DNA of 64,000 nucleotides from Dactylis glomerata (Eukaryota > Streptophyta > Magnoliopsida > Poales > Poaceae), in contig QXEO01001868.1 in the NCBI GenBank assembly GCA_007115705.1, positions 310,001 to 374,000 on the forward strand. Reading direction: 5' to 3'. Made by a program: the position numbers and the translations under genes. Below the pieces are notes generated by a model that was given only the letters and a program-made list of their open reading frames with translations, was not told the DNA's origin and ran no database searches. Positions 32,401-43,869 of the stretch are shown here, one piece after another. The stretch's first letter is position 1. Every line of letters begins with the position of its first letter.

Positions 32401-35400
32401 CAATAACTGCAACTCTGAAAAGAACTGCATTTTGCGAAATTCGCTAATATTTCATATGAGTAACCTTTCATGATTAGTTTTAATGCTATTGTATGTTGAT
32501 TGTTGATGCTTGTTCTGTTTGTTATTCTTGCGGTAATCTATTGTTGTGCCATTATTATACACTGGACCGATAGTTTCTTAGCTCTTGGCACTCTCTTATT
32601 CTGAACTTCTAATCCCTTTGTCCATGCACATCAAGAAATTTGTAATAAATTATGTATCGAAGATGGCTTTGCCAACATCAAATCAGTAGTTTTGTGTTGT
32701 TTGACAAAATGAGAACTTGGATTCACCTTGTTGGTAGAATGCTTGTTGAATTCTAGAGTGCCGTACTTAGTTACTACTTTTCACTTGATGTGTGTCTTGA
32801 GTCTGCGAGAGGTGGACCAGGAGATATGCAGGGACTAAGATAATTGTACTATGGCACATCAAAGCCTCTTTTCTGCTGACACAAATCTCAAACTTAAATG
32901 GATTAGACACCTCAAGTTCTTGTTAAGGTTATACTGATTAAGCTATGGTCTCCTCAAAATTATTTAGAGGCTGGCGAATTATATTTTCCTTCAGATTTTT
33001 ACTTGCAACAATAGATGTTTTGGTCCCTCAAATACTGGGGTTTGCTTCCAAATATACAGACTGAAGAAGCATACTCTATTTCGTGCATTTCTTCTAGTAG
33101 AAACTATATTCATGTTAATTTGTCTCCCGGTGTGTCTCAACTTTTTTCAGGCAAGGCGATCAACCTGAAAGGAAGTGCTCTTTTGTCTTAATCGGGAGAA
33201 TCATTTTCAGCATTTTGGGTATACTCATGGCTGCACTGGTCACGTATACTGTCGTTACAGATGGACTACCTTTTAGAATGGATTTATTGACGCCGTAAGT
33301 GATAACAATCATAAATCATATTATTCGGTTTCTTAGTCCTATTATTTTAAAATAACGCGCAACCAGGTAGATATGTCAGACAAAAGATATAAAGGCAGCG
33401 ATTAGATATTATATTACAGAACCTTAGATTAGGAAGACATAGTTAGTTCCAAGATGTATATCATGGATATGGGAATCATGCTATAAACACATCTATGCTG
33501 ATAATGCAGTAAGAGACAATTTTTTAATGCTCACGTCCATGGGTACTTAGCTGTGTTACTCAGCCATGGTTCATGTGCCGGTATCTCGGATTAAGATGTC
33601 CAGTTGGGTAAAAAATATGGATACAGCAAATAGCACGCGGAATCTAGCACCGGTGTCATAATCCAACACGGATTCGAGGTGTCATATTCAGTAAAGAAAT
33701 TGGGCATGGGTGTCCGAGAAGCACGGTACTACTTGGCACTCACTGTAGTTGTCTACAAGACTACATATCCATCCAAAGTTCAAAGAGAACCGTTAGAGGC
33801 AAGGTCTAAGTAAATCTTGTAATGATGCTGACATTTATGAGATTTTGTATATGTTGCATTGATTTAACAATTCGGAAATTGAGTGAATAGATTTTCTTAT
33901 TCGTTATGCAAACTACAAAATTTTTCTGGTATTTCTAGTTACTCTTGTTAGCAGTTTGAAATCTCAATGTTACAATTCTCTTGTGCACAGGTGGATGGCT
34001 GCAACCCTAATTGACTTCTACATAAATATATTTGCAATATCGGTGAGATATCTTCAAATCTCTGTAATTATTCAAAGCAATCAGCGTTAATTTTCATGGG
34101 AGTAAGCATGCTTTGACCTGACTATCACAAAATTACTCTTAAAAGGGAAATTTCCAAACAACATATTCTTTGCCATACCTATCATAAAATAACACTCCTA
34201 ATAAATTCATGTTTGAATCAGTGTATTACTTACTAATTAGTACTGGCTGACATTGCTAAAGTGGGCTTGACGAGATTAAGATATTTACCCTCTCACAGTG
34301 CTACATTGTAAGATTGTTGATCCATTACTTAGCCCTTGTGGGCAGTGTGGCAGCTTCATCTTAGGCACCGGATAAAATTAATCATGTGTTGGTTCAAAGT
34401 GGACGTGGTTATATATAATTTATTTGCTGGAATAGATAATCACCAACAATGTAGCTTGATTTTAGGCGTGCCAAAGAATGTTCACTTTTTTCTCTCTAAA
34501 TTACTGTTTAGTGATAGTTCCATAAAAATAAGTACATTGTCATGACTTCATCGGTGCACTGGTATCCATATTTCAGCTCGTGTAGAGGATGAAATAATGT
34601 TTTCCCTCTTAAAAGTTAAAACTACAAGTACTGGGTTTGTAGTTATTTGGATTACTCACTTAAACTAGTTTTGGTAATGCCATGATATTTGCACCCTTGT
34701 AGTTTTTGTCAATCGTAAGAAAAAAAGTATAATTATATTTTGCTGTGAAATCACATTTCACTAAACTTATCTATAACATTTCTTGCGTACACTCGCATTT
34801 GCAGCTTACCATTTAAACACCTTTTGAAAATTGGCTGTGTCACTTTCTTCAATTACCTTGAAGGTGGTTATGTTTAGTTTGTTCAGTAATTCACACAAAT
34901 TTTAGCTGACCAATTGTCTTTCTGCTGGGAATACACATTATTGTCTTTCGCTCCCTGCTGTGCAACACAGGCCCAAATGGTTAATCTTTGATGACATGCC
35001 TACAGGTATGGGTTGTTCACAAGGAGTCCACTTGGATATCATCAGTCATTTGGATATGCTTGCTGATTTGCTTCGGAAGGTACAAAATTATTCTACAAGT
35101 CTTTCAATATAAAGTGTCTTTCTTAGCATATCACTACATGACAATTGGGTTCTTCTGGTTCATAAAAGAATTGGATTTTACTACATTACTTGTCAGAACA
35201 CTTACTGCATTTACATATTAATAACATAAGGGGTAATTGGTACTAAGGCTACCTTCAAATACTGTTTTCACCTTATGTACTAACTAACAGTAGATCTCTT
35301 TGTCCATGCTAATGAATTTATCAGATGCTTCTTGTTATTTAACATGATTTTTAGCTTGTACATGCTCATGCTAGGTGTAAGATGCATACATTTTAGTACT

Positions 35401-35707
35401 ATGTATAAGTATATTATTCGATGTACTCTCTAAGATTCTCCCCTATAATTATCTTTTGGTATATCTGAGAGGTACATTATTGCTCGAGAGAATAGCTACT
35501 TGGAGTAAGCTCACCAATCAAGTGTACGCAGCATCATGTATTTGTTTGTGTAAACTACAAACTGATCCTTACCATCCTTTTCTTTGCTTTAGCATCACAA
35601 CATGTGGCTACATTGTCGTTCAACTTCTCCAAGTATCATTCCAAGACCCAATGCACCACCTGCTATTGAACGCCCATAGCAAGTACGGAATTGCACCCTC
35701 GCAGTAA
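29458..35707 (+). CDS. DUF1475-like polytopic membrane protein, internally duplicated, 8 exons
   Basis: Exons 29458-29585, 30804-30855, 32038-32111, 32242-32331, 33151-33294, 33991-34042, 35006-35079 and 35593-35707 join with no frame break to 242 aa. Residues 1-120 and 121-242 are two copies of one module: a hydrophobic helix ending TYTVVTDGLPFRMDLLTPWM (first copy TCITDGSPFRTELLTPWM), then TLxDFYxN, AISVWVxxKExxWISSVxWx, a second hydrophobic stretch ending CFGS, and TCxYIV. About four to six membrane helices result; I see no catalytic motif. From family memory this is the plant DUF1475 group, of unknown function; cellular location is not evident. An in-frame ATG at 29332 would add 42 residues; I prefer 29458 because conservation starts there and its context (gaccATGGcg) is strong. 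Introns contain a LINE end and a Stowaway MITE. Confidence 0.88.
29995..30521 (+). mobile_element. LINE ORF2 C-terminal fragment with poly(A), in intron 1
   Basis: The plus-strand frame gives the C-terminal zinc-binding region of a LINE reverse transcriptase: ETVNHLCKDCPFTSAIWTLV, then DWWDDL, LLYVIWNAWKKRNQHIF and IACEDIL, ending at TAG about 30384. A 3' tail (ttcaatatgaaaaggcagtg) and a run of A follow. 5'-truncated insertion in intron 1 of the DUF1475-like gene, same orientation. No clear target duplication found. Confidence 0.8.
31336..31472. mobile_element. Stowaway MITE in intron 2 of the DUF1475-like gene
   Basis: CTCCCTCCGTTCCAAAATAT and its exact complement form long perfect arms; TA target duplication at 31334-31335 and 31473-31474. 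The high arm identity suggests a fairly recent insertion. Confidence 0.9.
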
Positions 35708-37145
35708 TCGTTGATCCTCTGCGAGCCTGGTTAGCTTACAGTTGTGTAAACATTGATCCACATAGAGTCATTTATGTGGCGTTTATCTGTTTGAATGTAG
35801 GAAGATCTGAAAATTCATTGAAGGGAAATGTTATCGTTACACAAAAAATGTTTCATCTATAATAAGGCCGCAGTAAAGGGGTACATCAGAATGGCAGTTA
35901 CTAGATACGTTTTTCACTGGTGCCTGGTGGAGTGCAATAATTTCCTTAGTGAATCCGAACATTCTGCATCTGCTATGTCCTCCAAGGTGGGGCTATTTAG
36001 TTGTATACCAATCCAATTGCTTGGCAAATGGTACATCTATCCCTGCTCACTTCTGTTCCAGCTCGTGTCATAATCCTATAAATCATTCGGCACAAATCCT
36101 GGCTTCAATCGGTGATGCACTTACTTGATTGTTGTAATATTACTTGTTGCTCCCACGCCGAAAACCTGGTATGGCCTCTGAATGCAAATGTGACGAACAA
36201 CACTTCATGTTTGATTGGTGAAGGAGCCTATACTGAGGGCGTCGAAAACCTCCAACGACGACTCCTGTAGTCCTGTTGGACACTTTATAATTTGGTTGGT
36301 ACTACGTGAATGCGCTTTCAGTTGGGAGCTCTTTGTTGCACACAAACCTCAAATCTACAGAACCCATTAGCCTACCTCTGCCCGCTCCATTCCGGTTGAT
36401 TACGTGTGGACATTCCGGAGACTCCGGGCAGCCAACAGAACCACGGCAGCTCTGCTTCTCTGCCCGTGAGATAGCTACCAATCAACCAAATGTGAGCCTG
36501 ATCCATCCCGGACGAGGGCTGCTAGGGCACGCCGCCGGAAAGGGGGTCGTTGGAGGCGGCGGTTTGAAGAGGGTCCTCCTACACAGGAAAGGTTCAGCTC
36601 GTCAATCTGGCTGGGATCGATCCATGGCGACTTCATTTCCTCTGCTGCCGCAAGGATTGGAAAGAAGCGAAGGTCTGGATTGTGGTGATTCCAGGAGATC
36701 TGTAGATGAGGTAGACTCCTCTCACCCAGTCCTGCCAGAGGTCGCCTAGAGGAAAAGGTGGCCGCCGCATGACGCAAGGCTTGCCCAATCGGTGGCAGCA
36801 GGAAATCCTACCACCGCATCCCCCACCTCCCCTTGGCCGAGGTTAGTTGTTCGTTGATTTCTGTAAGGAATATGAGATACACTTGCACATGATACATTCC
36901 AACTTCAGTCTAACAATTTTGTTTGATATAACCGTTGTGCAAGTCTAACATCGTTGTAAGGGTTTGGTTAGTTCATAGCTAGGCTTAAAGTACCTCACCT
37001 CTAGTTTATTAAGTGAAGTGAAAAAACATAGAGTTACTAGTAAAATGGAAGATGGTTCACTACGTAGCACGATTTCAATCACGAAAAATGAATCCTTCTA
37101 TACAGAAAACTAGCATGTGAGCAGTAGACATGGTTGTGCTTTTGC
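35708..37145. other. 3' UTR and intergenic space; GC-rich open frames of unknown nature
   Basis: Opposed open frames at 36306-36749 (plus) and 36475-36777 (minus) lie in a GC-rich patch. Neither has a motif I recognise, and the overlap suggests composition rather than coding. The 3' UTR of the receptor kinase probably occupies the last 100-200 bases. Confidence 0.35.
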
Positions 37146-40100
37146 TCAGCCCTGCAGTGCCGAAAATACTTCTTTGATTGCAGTGACTCCGCTGTAAACG
37201 TCCTGCATTGCTGGACGATCTTTGGGTGCATCCGCAGCGCATAAGAGGCCAATCTTAGCGAGCTCGATGATGCAGCTCATTGTTCCAGCCATTGGATGAT
37301 TTTCTTGGTTCATTCTACTTCCTGCATCTTCGTGTCGATAACTGGGAGAGATTCTAGGATCTAGAATATCTCCAATGTTTTGAGGAAATGACCTTTCGAC
37401 GAACTTGTAAAGGCTGAGGCCATCGTTGAACATGTCATCAGTCGGACGCTTCCCAGTGAGCATTTCTAAGATGATGATTCCATAGCTGTAAACGTCGGCC
37501 TCCGTTGATATTTGACTCCCAAGGCCATATTCTGCAGTACGCAAAATTTATTCAGACAATCAATCAACACAAATCGGTTGACACTTGAAACAGAAATACC
37601 ACAAGAGTTCAGAAGAAAGTAATAGCCTGAATATCTATAAGACTATATAATAGATTTGCAAAAACTAAACAATCTTATATTTAGAAATTGTTACCTGGTG
37701 CAATGTATCCAACTGATCCGCTTGGCCCCACTAGGCTTGTAGAACTATGAGTGTCCGAAGAAGTACAAGCATGCAGGAACTTAGCCAAACCAAAGTCGCC
37801 AACACATGCGCCCATGACATCATCAAGAAGCACATTGCCAGGCTTCAGATCACAATGGGCCATAGGAGGCACGCAATGGTTATGGAGGTAATCCAAAGCA
37901 GCAGCTATGTCTACCACTATTAAAATTCTTGAAACTAAACTCAATGGCCTTTTCGGATGATGCTCATTGGGTGTTGGATGGATCCAACTTTCCAGGTTGC
38001 CATTAACCATATATTCAAGAACGAGGGCTTTGAAATCGTGTCCTGCACGATCTATTGTTGAGCACACAGTGATCACCCTTACAAGATTACTATGACGAGT
38101 GTTCCTCAAGGCCTCACACTCGGCAAGGAAGCTCTTTGTTGCTCCAGATTGATCAAGTTTGAAAACTTTGATAGCAACTTCATGTTCTTCGCACTCAATT
38201 CTACCTTTGTATACTGAACCATATTTCCCGGAACCAACCAAGTTGGCCACAGAATAACCATTTGTTGCTTTCAGTAAATCAGCATATGTGAACTTCTTTA
38301 ACTCTCTGAAGGATGGGTGAGCTGCTTGTTTGAATTTCTTTCTCTTTTTCAACATAATGACTCCAAAGCATAATACCAGGATAAAAAACAGAGCAACAAA
38401 TCCTACTATCTTCAGAATGTTGGAGGTGTGCCTTTGTTTAGATGTCTCTGTATTGCAAAGTGGAAACTGTAGCAATGAGGTGCTGGCACATAACTTCTTG
38501 TTCCCTTGAATGAACACATTGCTTTCATTCTGAAATATTCCATCTGCAGGTACTGGTCCTTCGAGGTTGTTGAAAGACAAATTGAGAAGCTTCATAGACT
38601 TAAAGAAGTTCAAGAAGTCAGGGATCTCACCAGATAAGTTGTTTTGAGATAGATCCATCACAATGATGCCTCGCAAATTCGCGAAAGATTGAGGGATTCT
38701 CCCATGAAGAAGGTTCCCCTCCATGTAGAGCGACTCCAAATGGACGCACTGACCCAAAGTTGAGGGTATTTCTCCAGACAGTTGATTATTGGAAATACTC
38801 AGTGGGCCGAGATTGATCAAGCCACCAATCTCCAGAGGTATTTGTCCAGAGAGTTGGTTGTGAGACAAGTCCAAACCTTGGGAAAGGCCGGATAGGGTAA
38901 AGAGCTCCTTTGGTATGCTACCATGGAAACTGTTACGAGAGAGGTTCAGTGTGTCCAATTTTTTGCAGTCTCCTAAAGCTCCTGGGATTGGGCCACTCAA
39001 ATTATTTTCCTGTAAGTAGAGCTCACTCAATTGACTCAGATTACCAACTGAAATCGGGATCTGTCCAGAAAATCTGTTCTGGGACAGGCTTAAGACAAAC
39101 AAGTTTGGAAGATTTCCAAGTGATTCAGGAAGACTTCCGGTAAGCAAATTCTGTTCCATGTAAAGAAGCTGGAGGCCTGTCAGGTTCTCTATCTCCCGTG
39201 GTATAGTGCCAGAAATGTTATTTGATCTTATTAACAATCTCTCTAAGCTCTTTGAAAGGCCTGCAACTGAACTCGGCAAGACTCCTTGAAGGTTGTTTGC
39301 ATCCAAGCGTAAGTTCACCAGTTCTGTGCAATTTGTCAATGAGGATAAGAAAGACCAATCTCCAGCTTCAAGTTGATTATTCCCTAGATTCAGATCGGCT
39401 AGCCTGGGTAAAGTCCCAAAAGATGGAATAATGCCATGGAACGCATTGTACCGGAGATTAATCTCCTGAAGATTTGTTGTGTTGGCTAACGAAGTGGGGA
39501 TTTGACCTTGGAATCGGTTATCTCTCATATTCAAAGTTTGGATGCTACGGAGAGTATAGCCCATGTCATATGGAAGCTCACCTGCAAGACTGTTGGTAGC
39601 CATGCCAAGGTATATGAGTGCTGACATGTTATAAAGAGAGGACGGGACGCTCCCTGACAAAAAGTTATAAGTGAGGTCTAGTATTTCCAGGTTTGGAATT
39701 TCACCTATACTCATCGGGATCCTACCTTGGAAATTATTATCTCCAAGCAAGAGCCAGCGAAGGGAGGAAAAGTTCCCTATAGAGGATGGTATGCTGCCTG
39801 AAAGATTATTTGATTGCAAGATAAGATACTGCAAGGGCGAGCCAATGTTGGGAAAAACAGGTATAGTCCCAGTAAATTTGTTTGCTCCTAGTAATACCTT
39901 TTGAAGTGATGTACTGTTAAACAGTGCGGGAGGAATCTCTCCGCTCAGGTGATTGTTGGTTACGGCCAAAAGTTGAAGTGATGAACAATTAGCTAGGAGA
40001 GGTGGGATGGGTCCTGTGAGACTATTGTTCACAAGAACAACAGAGTGGAGAGAAGAGCTGCTCCCGAGCGAAGCAGGAATATTACCTGTCAGGCTATTTG

Positions 40101-40719
40101 TAGCAAGACGTAAAACAGAAAGGTTGCGGAGCGTCCCTAGCCCTTCTGGGATGCCTCCAGTGAGCATGTTGTAGCCCAAGCTGAGCTGCTGGATATCTGA
40201 ACATTGGCTCAGGCTTGTGGGGATCACATCATGAAGGGAGTTGCTTTGAAGATCAAGGATTTGAAGGCGGGAGCAGGAAGCTAGAGTGACCGGGATCACT
40301 CCACTAAGAGAGTTTGAGCTCAAGTTAAGGTACTGTAGCCTACTCAGTTGGCCAATTTCAGGTGGAATCGGACCAGTGAGTAGATTTCTTGGGAAGTGGA
40401 TTCTTGTGAGAAAAGTGAGGCTGGCAATGCAAGGAGGTATTTGGCCATTGAGACTAAGCGACTCGAGATCCAATGCAACGACACGAGACGGGTGTCTCTT
40501 GCTGCAGGTAACACCAGACCAAGTGCAGAATTGCGACTCATTTTCCCATGAGGCTAGGAGTCCAGCAGAACCGACGAGATGGAGTTGAAGGCAATGAAGG
40601 GCTTGCAAGTCGGTGTGAGAATCATTTTGGAGAGCTGTAGCACCTAACGAAGACGCAGAGAATGCCACAAGGGAGGCGAGGACAATGACCAGAGGAACTG
40701 AGCGAACCACAGGAGGCAT
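37146..40719 (-). CDS. LRR receptor-like kinase, subfamily XII (Xa21/EFR-like), complete, 2 exons
   Basis: Exons 40719-37695 and 37531-37146 join within Gly/Glu of GYIAPEYG to give 1,136 aa. Domains: signal peptide (VPLVIVLASLVAFSASSLG), LRRNT with CTWSGVTC, about two dozen leucine-rich repeats of the plant LxxNxLSGxIP type, a transmembrane helix at about residues 768-788 followed by KKRKKFK, and a Ser/Thr kinase. Kinase landmarks are GSGKYGSVYKG (about 826-836), VAIK lysine (about 850), AHCDLKPGNVLLD (about 952-964) and VGDFGLAKF. Cys precedes the catalytic Asp, so it is a non-RD kinase. In this subfamily non-RD members are often immune receptors for microbial ligands (known for EFR, FLS2 and Xa21); the ligand here is unknown. 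The single short intron (163 bases) in the kinase activation segment is the usual position for this subfamily. All key residues are intact, so the gene appears functional. Confidence 0.93.
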
Positions 40720-41346
40720 GATTAGACTCTTTTGTAGACGGATGACTGCGGATCTGCTTGGGCAGTTTTGTGGAGGAACAACTGCGTCTCAACGAAACAA
40801 GATAGCAAAGGTGCGCTGTAGCTCACGGCAGTTTGCCGGACCAGTGCAAAGATGAGCTCGCAACAACACGATGGGACTGCAGGGGTGGCAAAATGGAAGG
40901 AAAGGCGGCTTGATTTGCTTCCCAGAAATTTGTGCTTCCCCTGGTGAATTTAGTACAATGATTGGCCGCTACGAAGGAATTGAGAGGAAAGGTGGAGGAA
41001 GGCAGCCTCCGTGTTGAATAATCAACCAGGCGTGTTGCCAATCAAGCACGAGTTTGGAATGCATTCTTCTTTTTTACTTCCGGTCAAATTTTACGTCTGA
41101 ATGCATTCATATTTTCCTTCCAACTAACCGAATCTTTTTACTTCCACTTGTCACATACAAAGGCACCCCTTAGTGGCGGAGCTTGGACTCCAAACTACGT
41201 GATGCATGAATTAAGAAATACAGATTACCCATTTTGCAGTTCAATGGGTTAAACACCTAAATACTACTACTGCTAATTTTTTCTGAGAGAATGTTAGTAT
41301 TAATAGTACTATTAGGTATTGAGCTTGTCTCATGACCTTATAATCT
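40720..41346 (-). other. upstream region of the receptor kinase
   Basis: Likely holds the promoter and 5' UTR of the kinase gene. I see no clear TATA box at the expected distance. Confidence 0.35.
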
Positions 41347-41884
41347 GGTGTGTTCGGTTCCGGAATTAGGAGGAACGGAACAGGTCGGTTCCGTTCCTAG
41401 GACCCGTTCCTGTGTTCGGTTGGAGAGAAGGAACGGAACCAACTAGTTCCTCGAAATGGAATATTCCTCCCAGATGCGAAATGCACACGTCCGCCCAAAT
41501 CGGCCGGACGAGGTGGAATGGAGATTAGGCTAATCAAGTTTAGCTATAATTAACCAAGTTTAGCAATAATTAATCAAGATTAGGCTATAATTAATCATGT
41601 TTAGCAATAATTAATTAAGATTAAAAATAATTAATCAAGATTAAGAATAATTAATCAAGTTTAGCAATAATTAATTAAGATTAAGAATAATTAATTGAGT
41701 TTAGAATAATTCCATTCTCATTCCATTCCATTCCATTCTCATCCCATTCCAAAACCGAACACAGGGATGGAACCATTCCGTTCCTCGTTCTTTTCCGAAC
41801 CGAACACGGGGTCGGAACCATTTCATTCCCTAGAAATGGAACCATCTCATTCCGTCCCCCCTAGTTCCAGAACCGAACACACCC
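41347..41884. mobile_element. MITE with GGTGTGTTCGGTTC ends and internal tandem repeats
   Basis: Left end ggtgtgttcggttccggaa and right end ttccagaaccgaacacaccc are inverted repeats of about 19 bases. Subterminal regions repeat ttccgttcc, ggaacgg and ccattcc motifs on both sides. The AT-rich centre is a tandem array (41525-41712). End type suggests PIF/Harbinger or hAT; the target duplication is unclear. Confidence 0.7.
41525..41712. repeat. ~20-bp AT-rich tandem array inside the MITE
   Basis: Eight to nine units of 20-21 bases alternate between an aagtttagcaataattaatc form and an aagattaagaataattaatt form. The array occupies the centre of the element and contains no other sequence. Confidence 0.8.
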
Positions 41885-42070
41885 TAAAGGTCCAAAGGTT
41901 AGAGAAGTTCTGCCGCTAGTACCGCTCCATGTCATCTAGTGTGAACATCCAACAGACAATATGTTTCAACTTGCTGTGAAAGGGAGGTTTCACATATAGA
42001 AAGTTGCTGTTAGACCTGCTCGCGTCGCTTTGCTTGTTGCCAACTTGCAATGCATAATATTTTCGAAAAT

Positions 42071-43165
42071 CCCACTCTACATATATGTGGGCGTCCCGGG
42101 CTTATCCTGGGCGTCCATTTTATGTTCAAGATCTGTGCAGCTAGTTGTTTACATTGCAAAGAAGCCCTTCAGTATTTTTTTCTATTTAGTACAAAAGGAC
42201 CTCTAATATATAGACTATTTACTCTGAGATCCCTGTGTTGCTAGTTCTTCCTTACGAGCTTGCCGCATGAACAATCAACATTGTTTCGTTAGCCATTTTT
42301 CAAAACATTATTGTTAACTGAGCTGGACCAAAATTTTCCTATGTTAATGGACCTGCAGGGCCAGTTTTTTCAGTTACCTATTCTTTCCAGCACACATTGT
42401 GTTAGGAAACATATAGGCTAAATTGGAAAGAATGAAAGAGCAAATCAACATATTATCTAAGGGAAATAGAGGCAAAATAGGAAAGAATGGAAGAACAGAA
42501 TAATTATTCCAAGAATCACCGTAATAAATCTCAAACGGGAAAAAAGGATTTCTCGTCATAAACATCACCACAAACATGAAACGGAAGACAATATACAGAA
42601 AAACGATTTCTCGTCAATCCATTGATGCAGACATGAGAAGGTGATCGTCTTGACCATAAACATCACAAAATCTAACAAAAAATGGAAAGGAAGCAAATCA
42701 GATTGAAAAAATTGGAAGATCAAATGGGCACCGAGGCCGTCACGTCCTAGCTTCTGGCCGCCGGCTGCCGCTCCTCTTTAGGACTTCAGGTGGCCGACCG
42801 ACAGCAACACGAGGACGGCGAGCCTCCCGAGCTGCGCCATCACCATCCTTATCGGCGTTGGCGACCGAGCAGGGGCGGTGGCGGACTCAAAGCTAGCAGG
42901 AGAGCTGCGTCGGGAAGCACGAATCTGGCAAGGGAGCACGGATCCGGCGAGTCGATCGGACAGTTCGTGGGGAGACCAGACGAGAGGATGAGGTGAGAGG
43001 TGGGGAAAGTGGATGGGCTGCGCTGGGAGAGAAGGTGTACAAAGTACACTTCGTTCCTATAGGGGGCAAGAAGTGGACAATGTCAAGGATGTAGATGAAT
43101 ATATCCTCGCACGAATCTTAGAACCATACTGTCCGTAGGATAAGCCAGGGACACCCACAGCTATG
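42071..43165. mobile_element. candidate ~1.1-kb non-autonomous DNA element
   Basis: Inverted ends: catatatgtgggcgtcccgg followed by gcttatcc at about 42079, and ggataagccagggacaccca followed by cagctatg at about 43139. Outside them a direct repeat cataatatttt[c/g]gaaaat[c/t]c occurs at about 42050 and 43178, longer than a usual target duplication. The interior has a GC-rich leader-like patch (42.73-43.05 kb) and no recognisable protein. Confidence 0.45.
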
Positions 43166-43537
43166 TGGAATCGCTGCGTTCATAATATTTTGGAAAATTC
43201 AGTGGAATCGGTGGTGGCATGCAATGTTTTGTTCCTAGACCCTGCAACCACATGGGTGTGTGACGATTTATTGCATCAATTCAGTCTAGTTTTTCGTCTA
43301 TAAAAACTTTCGATTGAGACTTGACTAGCTAAAATAACAGGACCGAGGGTTCAGATACGACAGTCATGGCGCAACTCTGGAGCTAGTAGGTGGTATTGGT
43401 ATGCTGTATGTATGCAAGAAAGTCCGGGGCGACGTGCATTCCCAGTCAACAAAGCTTACTTTCAGGATTCCCAGTCAACATTCAACAAAGCTTTCTCGCT
43501 CAATCAAGAAAAAAAAACGTTATTTGGGGTGGGGCAT

Positions 43538-43547
43538 TATATAAGGT
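43538..43547 (+). promoter_or_regulatory. TATA box of the small secreted-peptide gene
   Basis: ttatataagg lies 63 bases upstream of the ATG at 43610, giving a predicted leader of about 35-40 bases. This is a standard spacing for a plant core promoter. Confidence 0.55.
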
Positions 43548-43609
43548 GCAGGTTGCTGAAGCATTGGGGTCACCAGTACGCCAATTGTACCCGTCGCCAG
43601 TCCAGGAAG

Positions 43610-43869
43610 ATGGTACCCAACTGTCGCCTCCTGCTTGCCCGGCTTCTTGCCATCCTCATGTTGCTCTTCGTCGCCGCCACCCTCGGTAGTGCACTAATTC
43701 CTCCACGGTGCAGCGACTCCGGTATTAGTAAGTGCCCCCTTGCATTGCATTCCTCACGATTGTTGTACTCTAAGCCTGGCCTTTGTTTAACTCTGACATT
43801 GTTACAGATGACCCAGTCGGCTGCGCAAAATTGCCCGGTCAAAACTGTCCAGGCTGTGACCGCCGGTAA
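43610..43869 (+). CDS. putative secreted cysteine-containing peptide, 59 aa, 2 exons
   Basis: Exons 43610-43727 and 43808-43869 join in frame across a canonical 80-base intron (tta|gtaagt ... gttacag|atg). Residues 1-28 form a strong signal peptide (basic CRLLLAR, hydrophobic LLAILMLLFVAATLG, small residues SA). The predicted mature peptide is about 30 residues, with LIPPRCSDSGINDPVGCAKL followed by PGQNCPGCDRR. It has four cysteines in the pattern C-x11-C-x7-C-x2-C, enough for two disulfides. A TATA box lies 63 bases upstream. The last codons (cgccg|gtaagc) also form a good donor, so a further exon cannot be excluded. I do not recognise the family. An apoplastic signalling or defence peptide is the natural guess from the layout, but that is inference. 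Confidence 0.55.

Noticed and set aside
33530..33750. Possible transposon fragment in intron 5 of the DUF1475-like gene
   Set aside because: A faint likeness to an old repeat, with no ends, duplication or motif to support it.
36306..36777. Open frames of 147 and 100 aa on opposite strands
   Set aside because: Overlapping frames in a GC-rich patch with no domain; coding cannot be supported for either.
41525..41712. Regular short repeats that could suggest a CRISPR array
   Set aside because: The units are contiguous without unique spacers, AT-rich, and sit within a MITE in a plant genome.
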